This document shows positions 1-5,201 of a stretch of 5,201 bases of DNA, piece after piece. Under the pieces are notes generated by a model, which was not told where the DNA came from, did not search any database, and saw only the letters and a list, made by a program, of their open reading frames with translations. Every line of letters starts with the position of its first letter. Position 1 is the stretch's first letter. Where the stretch lies: positions 1-5,201 of the forward strand of contig JACQQZ010000034.1 in NCBI GenBank assembly GCA_016206755.1, written 5' to 3'. Source of the stretch: Candidatus Omnitrophota bacterium. Lineage in GTDB: Bacteria; Omnitrophota; Gorgyraeia; 1-14-0-20-64-10; JACQQZ01. The position numbers and the translations under genes were made by a program.

Positions 1-69
1 TGCGGGACATTCGAGTCGCTGCTCAGGGCCAGCAATTGGGTGGCCAAGGACACCCTCCCAAACGCATGA
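1..69 (+). CDS. C-terminal fragment of a sugar-1-phosphate nucleotidyltransferase (RmlA-like, short type)
   Basis: Frame 1 is open from the left edge to TGA at 67-69 and gives 22 residues beginning CGTFESLLRASNWVAKDTLP. The segment GTFESLLRASN matches the conserved C-terminal end of the glucose-1-phosphate thymidylyltransferase catalytic domain, whose usual form is D-x-G-T-[FH]-x-S-L-L-x-A-x. The protein stops about ten residues after this motif, so it lacks the further C-terminal segment of the classical ~290-residue RmlA and would be of the shorter type. Its stop overlaps the start of the dTDP-glucose dehydratase gene in an ATGA junction, so the two are probably translationally coupled. The expected role is making dTDP-glucose from glucose-1-phosphate and dTTP in the cytoplasm, which would feed the next gene. 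Only the tail is visible, so the nucleotide and sugar specificity are inferred from the neighbour; another NDP-sugar pyrophosphorylase is possible. Confidence 0.72.
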   Translation, partial: CGTFESLLRASNWVAKDTLPNA

Positions 70-1115
70 GCCCCCGGCGATTGCTGGTGACAGGCGGGGC
101 CGGTTTTATCGGATCGAACTTCATCCGCTACATTCTTGAAAACCATCCTGCCGACACCCTGGTCACGCTGGACAAGCTGACCTACGCCGGCAATCCGGAA
201 AATCTTCGCGAGCTGGAGGGCAATGCCCGCCACCGTTTCGTGCAAGGCGACATCGCCGATCCTGCCGTTGTGCGTCCGTTGATCGGACAGGCGGATTTTA
301 TCGTCAACTTTGCGGCGGAAACTCACGTCGACCGTTCCATTGTCGATTCGGCTGCATTTTTGACCACCAACATCATTGGAACCCAAGTTTTGCTGGACCA
401 GATCAGGCAGGCGGCCCGGAAGCCCAGATTGTTTCTTCAAATTTCTACGGATGAAGTCTACGGCAGCATTCCGGTTGGGGCGGCCACGGAGCAAAGCCCC
501 TTGCGCGCCAACAGCCCCTATGCCGCCAGCAAGGCAGGGGCCGATCTGCTGGTGGGGGCCTACCACGCGACATTTGGTTTGCCTGTCGCCATTACGCGCA
601 GCTCCAACAACTACGGCCCTTACCAGTATCCGGAAAAATTCATCCCGTTGGCCATCACGCAGGCGCTGCACGATGAGCCGATCCCCCTGTACGGAGACGG
701 CTTGAACGTGCGGGATTGGATTTACGTCGAAGACAACTGCAGGGCCATCGATGCCGTGCTGCAAACGGCGCGCCCCGATGCCGCTGAGCTGGAAATCTAC
801 AACATCGGGGGCGACCAGGAACGAACGAACCGCCAGGTTTTGGAAACGCTGCTGCGTATCCTGGGCAAACCGGCTTCTTTGATCCAACCGGTCAAAGACC
901 GGCCTGGGCATGACCGCCGGTACGCCTTGTCTTCAGAAAAACTCCAACGCACCAGCAAAGAACGGAATTGGGCTTGGCCGCCACGGCACCCATTTGAAGA
1001 GGGTCTGAAAAAAACCATTGCGTGGTATCAAGGGCACACCGATTGGTGGAAGCCCTTATTGAAAGAGAAGGGCCGCGCGGCAGTTCATTGGCTTTCAACG
1101 AAAAAGGGGGAGTAA
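66..1115 (+). CDS. rfbB: dTDP-glucose 4,6-dehydratase
   Basis: Cytoplasmic NAD-dependent extended SDR that converts dTDP-glucose to dTDP-4-keto-6-deoxyglucose, the branch point to dTDP-rhamnose and many amino- and deoxysugars. From ATG 66 it has 349 residues, normal for RmlB. Residues 9-16 form the Rossmann motif TGGAGFIG. The dehydratase signature STDEVYG carries the catalytic T128, D129 and E130; Y152 and K156 form YxxxK. TRSSNNYGPYQYPEKFIP (177-194) and YGDGLNVRDW (209-218) are RmlB substrate-binding segments, followed by DRPGHDRRYA. I chose ATG 66 because it forms an ATGA overlap with the upstream stop and sits the usual few residues before the Rossmann strand. A TTG at 36 would add ten residues unlike the family. 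The AAGGA at 46-50 is rather far (15 nt), consistent with coupled initiation. About 25 residues after the usual terminal WY segment, rich in W, K and R, are less conserved. rmlC and rmlD are not in the window. Confidence 0.95.
   Translation: MSPRRLLVTGGAGFIGSNFIRYILENHPADTLVTLDKLTYAGNPENLRELEGNARHRFVQGDIADPAVVRPLIGQADFIVNFAAETHVDRSIVDSAAFLTTNIIGTQVLLDQIRQAARKPRLFLQISTDEVYGSIPVGAATEQSPLRANSPYAASKAGADLLVGAYHATFGLPVAITRSSNNYGPYQYPEKFIPLAITQALHDEPIPLYGDGLNVRDWIYVEDNCRAIDAVLQTARPDAAELEIYNIGGDQERTNRQVLETLLRILGKPASLIQPVKDRPGHDRRYALSSEKLQRTSKERNWAWPPRHPFEEGLKKTIAWYQGHTDWWKPLLKEKGRAAVHWLSTKKGE
1106..1112 (+). promoter_or_regulatory. Shine-Dalgarno site deciding the start of the second SDR gene
   Basis: A purine-rich GGGGGAG lies 2 nt before ATG 1115, and its GGGG core is about 5 nt away. 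It sits inside the last codons of the dehydratase gene, whose TAA shares one base with the ATG (TAATG). It supports ATG 1115 over a GTG at 1022 in the same frame, which would add 31 residues ahead of the Rossmann motif. Confidence 0.6.
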
Positions 1116-2089
1116 TGCGCGTACTCATTACCGGGATCACGGGATTTGCAGGAAGTCATCTGGCGGACATCCTCCTGGAGAGGGGGGACGTCGAGCTACA
1201 CGGGATGGAGCGATGGCGTTCCAAAACGGACAACATCGACCACATCAAGAGTAAAATCGTGATGCATGAGTGCGACCTGCGGGACGCTTCTTCGATCCGC
1301 AAGGTTTTGGAATTGTCGCGCCCCGACCGCATTTTTCATTTGGCGGCGCAATCCTTTGTCCCGACTTCCTGGAGCGCCCCCGCCGAATCCCTGACCACAA
1401 ACATCATCGGACAGCTCAACATTTTTGAAGCGGTCCGGCATCTGGGCGTAAACCCTTGGATCCAAATTGCGGGAAGCTCTGAAGAATACGGAATGGTTTA
1501 CCCCGACGAAATTCCGATCAAAGAAAGCAACCCTCTGCGGCCGTTGAGCCCCTACGCCGTCTCCAAGGTCGGGCAAGATCTCCTGGCCTACCAGTACCAT
1601 CAAAGTTTCAAGCTCAACGTGGTGCGCACGCGCGGGTTCAATCACACCGGCCCGCGCCGGGGCAATGTGTTTGTGGAATCCAACTTCGCTCAGCAGATCG
1701 CCCGGATTGAGCGGGGCGTTCAAGAACCGGTCATCAAAGTCGGGAACTTAAAAGCCAAGCGGGATTATACCGATGTCCGGGACATGGTTCGCGCCTACTG
1801 GCTTGCTCTGGAAAAGGGCGAGCCCGGCGAAGTGTACAACATCTGCTCCGGAACAGCATTCCCCATTGAATCGGTTCTGCAAAAGCTGCTCGGCATGAGC
1901 ACGGTCAAAGTCAGAGTGGAGCAGGATCCGGCCCGCATGCGTCCGTCGGACGTGGAGCTGCTTCAGGGGGACAACGGCAAATTCGTCGCACGGACCGGGT
2001 GGAAACCGCAAATCGGTTTCGACAAGACGCTTCGCGATCTCTTGGAGTACTGGAGAGAACGCATTGGGGCTTATGCCGACCGCGTATGA
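1115..2089 (+). CDS. Extended SDR of the GDP-mannose 4,6-dehydratase / GDP-4-keto-6-deoxymannose reductase (Gmd/Rmd) type
   Basis: NAD(P)-dependent nucleotide-sugar SDR of 324 residues from ATG 1115, which has a strong upstream GGGGGAG. The Rossmann motif is TGITGFAG (G7, G10, G13). S121 and E123 lie in GSSEEYG, and Y147/K151 form YxxxK in LSPYAVSK. Several segments resemble GDP-sugar SDRs: LRPLSPYAVSK, VVRTRGFNHTGPRRG, KRDYTDVRDMVRAYW and, near the C-terminus, DPARMRPSDV. GSSEEYG and the TDVRD segment recall Rmd, which reduces GDP-4-keto-6-deoxymannose to GDP-D-rhamnose; PRRG after NH recalls Gmd, which makes that ketosugar from GDP-mannose. At 324 residues it is closer to Rmd (~300) than to most Gmd (~340-370). 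From sequence alone I cannot decide between the two, and a dehydratase or epimerase acting on another NDP-sugar is possible. It follows the RmlB gene with a 1-nt overlap and overlaps the next gene by 17 nt. Confidence 0.8.
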   Translation: MRVLITGITGFAGSHLADILLERGDVELHGMERWRSKTDNIDHIKSKIVMHECDLRDASSIRKVLELSRPDRIFHLAAQSFVPTSWSAPAESLTTNIIGQLNIFEAVRHLGVNPWIQIAGSSEEYGMVYPDEIPIKESNPLRPLSPYAVSKVGQDLLAYQYHQSFKLNVVRTRGFNHTGPRRGNVFVESNFAQQIARIERGVQEPVIKVGNLKAKRDYTDVRDMVRAYWLALEKGEPGEVYNICSGTAFPIESVLQKLLGMSTVKVRVEQDPARMRPSDVELLQGDNGKFVARTGWKPQIGFDKTLRDLLEYWRERIGAYADRV

Positions 2090-3386
2090 GCGGCTGCTTG
2101 CGCTGATCCGGAAACGCCGGGCCCGTGTCGCCGTCATCGGCCTGGGCTATGTTGGATTGCCGTTGGCCGTCCGTTTCGCCGAAGCCGGGTTTAAAGTCAC
2201 CGGTTATGATCTGGACCCGCGCCGGATCGGAGATCTCCGCCGGGGAAAATGTTACATCCCGGACGTCCCCGCCGCCGCCATCCGGGCGCTGTTGAAGGCG
2301 GGACGGCTTTCCGTCACCGGCCGGGGCGAGCCGCTGTCCCAAGCCCAAGTCATCGTCATCTGCGTTCCCACGCCGCTTCAAAAAAGCCGCGAACCGGACC
2401 TCTCTTTCATCTGCAGCGCAGTCGAGACCGTTGCCGAGCAAGTGAAGCCGCCCGCACTCGTGATCCTGGAAAGCACCACCACTCCGGGAACCACCGACGG
2501 CATGGTGCGTGAAAAGATGGAAGCTGTGAAGCTGAAAATGGATCGCGACATCTTCCTCGCATTTTCACCGGAACGCATTGACCCGGGCAATGCCCTGGGC
2601 GTCAAAGCCATCCCGAAACTCGTGGGGGGTGTCACGCCTCAGTCCACGCGCCTGGCCCATCTTTTTTATTCGCAGTCGCTCGACCGGGTCATTGCAGTCT
2701 CCAGCAGCCGTGTCGCTGAGACGGCGAAGCTTCTGGAAAACACCTTTCGCATCATCAACATCGCTTTGGCCAATGAATTCGCGCTGTTGTGCAACGCCAT
2801 CGGGGTCGATGTGTGGGAGGTCATCGATGCCGCCGGCTCCAAGCCGTTTGGATTTATGCCGTTTTATCCGGGCCCGGGCATCGGCGGCCACTGCATTCCA
2901 TCGGACCCCATTTACCTGTCTTGGCACGCCAAGTCGGCCGGTTTTGAGCCGAGGATGATCGATCTGGCGTCGCAGATCAACAGCCAAATGCCGGAACACG
3001 TCGTCTCCCGCGTTGCAGATTTGCTCAACGCCGAGTCCAAACCGATCAAGTCCTCTAAAATATTGCAGCTTGGCGTGGCCTACAAACGCAACATCAATGA
3101 CACGCGCGATTCCCCGGCGTTGGAAATTTTGGGCCGGCTCTCTCGAAAAGGGGCCCGGGTCGCCTACCACGATCCGCATGTCGCCCAAGTTCGCGGATAC
3201 GGAAAGCAGTGGCGCTCCGTTCCTTTGACGCGCGAATCGGTTCGATCGGCGGACTGCGTGGTGATCGCCACGGACCATCAAAACGTCGATTATAAAATGG
3301 TGGCCAAAGAAGCCCGGCTCATCTTTGACGCGCGCAACGTGATGCAAGCCATCCCCCATCGGCGATCCAAGGTTGAGCGCCTGTGA
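2073..3386 (+). CDS. wbpA: UDP-N-acetyl-D-glucosamine 6-dehydrogenase (WbpA type)
   Basis: Member of the UDP-glucose/GDP-mannose dehydrogenase family, 437 residues and full length. It would oxidise C6 of UDP-GlcNAc, or a related UDP-HexNAc, to the uronic acid with two NAD+ in the cytoplasm. An N-terminal NAD domain (about 17-200) starts with VIGLGYVGLP (G23, G25, G28). FSPERIDPG (164-172) and KLLENTFR (K219, N223) are active-site segments. The catalytic cysteine is C274 in PGPGIGGHCIPSDP. The C-terminal UDP-binding domain carries LGVAYKRNINDTRDSPA (Y337-P348). VWEVIDAAGSKPFGFMPFYPGPG and the NINDTRDSPA form are those of WbpA/TviB-type enzymes rather than UDP-glucose dehydrogenase or WecC. I chose ATG 2073, although it overlaps the previous gene by 17 nt, because the ~17-residue lead helix before the Rossmann strand is typical. 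A TTG at 2064 adds only three residues. The 4-epimerase downstream is the expected pathway partner. Confidence 0.92.
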   Translation: MPTAYERLLALIRKRRARVAVIGLGYVGLPLAVRFAEAGFKVTGYDLDPRRIGDLRRGKCYIPDVPAAAIRALLKAGRLSVTGRGEPLSQAQVIVICVPTPLQKSREPDLSFICSAVETVAEQVKPPALVILESTTTPGTTDGMVREKMEAVKLKMDRDIFLAFSPERIDPGNALGVKAIPKLVGGVTPQSTRLAHLFYSQSLDRVIAVSSSRVAETAKLLENTFRIINIALANEFALLCNAIGVDVWEVIDAAGSKPFGFMPFYPGPGIGGHCIPSDPIYLSWHAKSAGFEPRMIDLASQINSQMPEHVVSRVADLLNAESKPIKSSKILQLGVAYKRNINDTRDSPALEILGRLSRKGARVAYHDPHVAQVRGYGKQWRSVPLTRESVRSADCVVIATDHQNVDYKMVAKEARLIFDARNVMQAIPHRRSKVERL

Positions 3387-3388
3387 TC

Positions 3389-4333
3389 ATGAAAGTCCTC
3401 GTCACCGGTGGGGCCGGGTTTATCGGTTCGCATGTCGTGGATGATCTTGTCAAGCGGGGTACCAGAGTCCATGTGCTGGACAACCTCTCTACGGGGCTCA
3501 TGGGACACTTGAAAGAAGCGGCTTCCAAAATCAGTTTTTTTCAAGGGGATGTCGCCGATCCTGCCGATGTTCGACGGGCCCTGGAAGGGATCACCCACGT
3601 CGTCCATCTGGCGGCCATGCGCTCCATTCCAAAATCTCTGATCAACCCGTCGGCCTGCAATCAAGCCAACGTGACCGGGACATTGAACATCTTCCAGGCG
3701 GCGCGCGAGGCGAAAGTCAACCGCGTTGTCTTTGCTTCTTCCAGCTCCGTCTATGGAGACGCCGGGGATTATCCCGCGACGGAAGAGATTCCACTCAACC
3801 CCAAGTCCCCTTATGCGGCCAGCAAGCAGATGGGGGAGATTTATGCCCGGCTTTTTAGGGAATTGTTCGGGCTGGACATTGTTTGTCTGCGCTATTTCAA
3901 CGTTTACGGTCCGAGGATGGATTTGGATTCGGACTATGCGATGGCCGTCCCTCGATTTACGAGCAACATGCTGCAGGATCAGCCGGCGCCCGTCTACGGA
4001 GACGGGCTTCAGAGCCGTGATTTTATCTTCGTGGAAGACGTTGCGCGGGTCACCGTGGATGCGCTGTCGGCGGCGCCGCTGCATCATACGACCTACAACA
4101 TCGGAGCGGGGCAGGGGCACACCCTCCTTCGTCTGATCGAAATTATCAACCAGCAACTGGGTAAAAATATTCCCCCGCGCCTTCTTCCCGCCCGGGCTGG
4201 GGAATCCCGAAAGACTTTGGCCGATATTTCCAGGGCGCGCCAGGATTTTAAGTTCGCGCCGGAATTTTCTTTTGAGCAAGGCCTACAAAAAACCATCCGC
4301 TGGTTTCGTCAATCTCTCGAGCAGGTCCGATGA
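3389..4333 (+). CDS. NAD-dependent nucleotide-sugar epimerase, UDP-hexose / UDP-HexNAc 4-epimerase candidate
   Basis: Extended SDR of 314 residues. It shows the Rossmann motif TGGAGFIGSH (6-15), an acidic residue after strand 2 in VLDNLSTG, HLAAMRSIPKS, the catalytic serine region SSSSVYGD (S118 aligns with the GalE serine), and Y142/K146 in SPYAASK. LRYFNVYGPR and VYGDGLQSRDFIFVEDV follow. The order and spacing are those of UDP-glucose 4-epimerase and of WbpP/TviC enzymes, which interconvert UDP-GlcNAc(A) and UDP-GalNAc(A). Directly after a WbpA-like dehydrogenase, the WbpP/TviC reaction is the best inference, giving UDP-GalNAcA. At 314 residues it is a little shorter than WbpP (~340). A different epimerase or a UDP-glucuronate decarboxylase-like role cannot be excluded. 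Start: ATG 3389 lies 2 nt after the upstream stop. An in-frame GTG at 3383 would form a GTGA overlap and add two residues; AAGG at 3369-3372 is nearer to that GTG, so either start may be used. Confidence 0.85.
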   Translation: MKVLVTGGAGFIGSHVVDDLVKRGTRVHVLDNLSTGLMGHLKEAASKISFFQGDVADPADVRRALEGITHVVHLAAMRSIPKSLINPSACNQANVTGTLNIFQAAREAKVNRVVFASSSSVYGDAGDYPATEEIPLNPKSPYAASKQMGEIYARLFRELFGLDIVCLRYFNVYGPRMDLDSDYAMAVPRFTSNMLQDQPAPVYGDGLQSRDFIFVEDVARVTVDALSAAPLHHTTYNIGAGQGHTLLRLIEIINQQLGKNIPPRLLPARAGESRKTLADISRARQDFKFAPEFSFEQGLQKTIRWFRQSLEQVR

Positions 4334-5201
4334 AGATATGCCTCGGCTACCCCTCTCTGGACGACCCGCGCGGGTTTCATCAGACGGGGCAAAACCGCCA
4401 AGCGCAGGTCTTTACGGCCCCGGCGTTCATCTATCCCGTGATTCCGGCGATGGCCGCCACGCTGCTTCAATCGGCCGGGCATGAAATTCTCTGGCTGGAT
4501 GGCCCCGCGGAGCAGATGCCCTGGACCGAACAACTTCAAAAAATCAAAGCGTTCCGGCCGGATCTTTTGGCGTGGGAAGTCAAAACGCCCAGCGTGAAGC
4601 TCACTTGGCCGAAGATCGACGATGTGAAGCGGGAGATCCCTGAATGCCGGACGGTGCTCATGGGGGATCACATCACGGCATTGCCCGAGGAAAGTCTCAA
4701 AGCTTGCGATGTGGATGTTTGCTTGACCGGCGGCGATTATGATTTTGGGCTGATGCATCTGGCGCGGAATCCCCAGATCCGAGGCGTCTACCAGCATCCG
4801 ACCACTTCCGATCTCAAGACATTGCCGGTCATCGATCGAAAACTCACCAAATGGCGGCTGTACGGATACGAGAGAGGTTCCGGCAATTACAAGTATCTGC
4901 CCGGCACCCATTTTATGTCGGGCCGCGACTGCTGGTGGCGGCACGACGGCGGCTGCACCTTTTGCTCCTGGACAAACACCTTCAAAAATTGGCGCGTCGG
5001 ATCCGTGGATCAATTCATGGCGGAAGTTGAAAATTGCGCTTCGCTGGGGATTCGCGAGATCTTTGATGACACGGGGACATTCCCCATCGGCAAATGGCTG
5101 GATGAATGCTGCGAACGGTTGATCCAATGGAACCAGGGCAAGCGTCACGGCCGTGCCCGGGTGACGATCGGCTGCAACATGCGCCCCGGGGCGCTCAACC
5201 A
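4330..5201 (+). CDS. B12-binding-domain radical SAM protein, 5' part (runs off the window)
   Basis: The frame from ATG 4330 stays open to the right edge, giving 290 complete residues. The start forms an ATGA overlap with the epimerase stop, with AGG 4 nt upstream. Residues 1 to about 150 look like the cobalamin-binding Rossmann domain of radical SAM enzymes: MKICLGYPS, then YPVIPAMAATLLQSAGHEI, and MGDHITALPEES (111-122) where the family usually has GGxHxT. A linker leads to GRDCWWRHDGGCTFCSW, whose C201, C209 and C212 would bind the 4Fe-4S cluster that cleaves S-adenosylmethionine. Later radical SAM barrel strands are suggested by EIFDDTG (D246, D247) and TIGCNMRPGA near the edge. The cluster motif is Cx7CxxC, not the standard Cx3CxxC. 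Cytoplasmic; no signal peptide or membrane segment is visible. Its substrate is unknown. Operon position suggests modification of a sugar, lipid or glycan, for example a C-methylation, but this is inference only. Confidence 0.85.
   Translation, partial: MKICLGYPSLDDPRGFHQTGQNRQAQVFTAPAFIYPVIPAMAATLLQSAGHEILWLDGPAEQMPWTEQLQKIKAFRPDLLAWEVKTPSVKLTWPKIDDVKREIPECRTVLMGDHITALPEESLKACDVDVCLTGGDYDFGLMHLARNPQIRGVYQHPTTSDLKTLPVIDRKLTKWRLYGYERGSGNYKYLPGTHFMSGRDCWWRHDGGCTFCSWTNTFKNWRVGSVDQFMAEVENCASLGIREIFDDTGTFPIGKWLDECCERLIQWNQGKRHGRARVTIGCNMRPGALN

Noticed and set aside
36..65. TTG start for the dTDP-glucose dehydratase
   Set aside because: It would overlap the upstream nucleotidyltransferase tail more and add ten non-family residues. 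ATG 66 gives a standard ATGA junction.
1008..1014. Run of seven A residues as a possible frameshift site in the RmlB gene
   Set aside because: The codon phase (aaa aaa acc) does not match a -1 slippery heptamer, and the frame continues normally to the expected C-terminus.
1022..1114. GTG start giving a 31-residue N-terminal extension of the Gmd/Rmd-type SDR
   Set aside because: The extension lies inside the RmlB gene and resembles no SDR. ATG 1115 has a strong Shine-Dalgarno and directly begins the Rossmann strand.
2868..2877. Perfect palindrome CCGGGCCCGG, a possible operator or hairpin
   Set aside because: It lies within the conserved PGPG codons of the dehydrogenase active-site segment and is explained by coding.
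2565..3359. Minus-strand open frame of 264 codons
   Set aside because: It is antisense to the catalytic core of the UDP-sugar dehydrogenase, is rich in R, G, D and H, and has no domain.
3290..4279. Long minus-strand open frame of 329 codons
   Set aside because: It runs antisense to the end of the dehydrogenase gene and most of the epimerase gene, both with intact family motifs. Its translation shows no recognisable domain, so it is a by-product of GC-rich codon usage.
4309..5148. Minus-strand open frame of 279 codons
   Set aside because: It is antisense to the radical SAM gene, whose cysteine motif and coupled start are convincing on the + strand. The antisense product has no family features.

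Overview
The window is gene-dense: about 5.2 kb on the + strand holding four complete genes and two cut by the window edges, with almost no non-coding sequence. Junctions are ATGA (4-nt overlap), TAATG (1-nt overlap), a 17-nt overlap, a 2-nt gap (or a 4-nt GTGA overlap if an upstream GTG is used), and ATGA again. This is the layout of one polycistronic operon with translational coupling. I see no promoter or terminator, and the operon probably extends beyond both ends.

Layout: 1-69 is the C-terminal end of a short sugar-1-phosphate nucleotidyltransferase of the RmlA-like type. 66-1115 is dTDP-glucose 4,6-dehydratase (RmlB/RfbB). 1115-2089 is a second extended SDR of the GDP-mannose 4,6-dehydratase / GDP-4-keto-6-deoxymannose reductase type. 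2073-3386 is a UDP-N-acetylhexosamine 6-dehydrogenase of the WbpA type. 3389-4333 is a third extended SDR, a UDP-hexose/UDP-HexNAc 4-epimerase candidate. 4330-5201 is the first 290 or so residues of a cobalamin-binding-domain radical SAM protein with an expanded Cx7CxxC cluster motif.

Taken together, this is a nucleotide-sugar supply segment of a surface-polysaccharide (O-antigen, capsule or exopolysaccharide) cluster. The first two genes could make dTDP-4-keto-6-deoxyglucose from glucose-1-phosphate and dTTP. The WbpA-like dehydrogenase with the 4-epimerase could make UDP-GlcNAcA/UDP-GalNAcA. The second SDR would act on a GDP-linked sugar. No rmlC, rmlD or gmd partner, glycosyltransferase or transporter lies inside the window, so the end products cannot be fixed. 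The radical SAM protein is the least ordinary member; its substrate is unknown.

Organism: a bacterium with moderately GC-rich DNA (high 50s percent by eye). A B12-type radical SAM gene embedded in a polysaccharide operon suggests an anaerobic or environmental, perhaps uncultured, Gram-negative lineage, but this is a low-confidence inference. Nothing here looks mobile: I found no IS, tRNA, CRISPR or long repeat. The six genes are individually recognisable families; I do not see clear evidence of an undescribed system, only an unusual combination.
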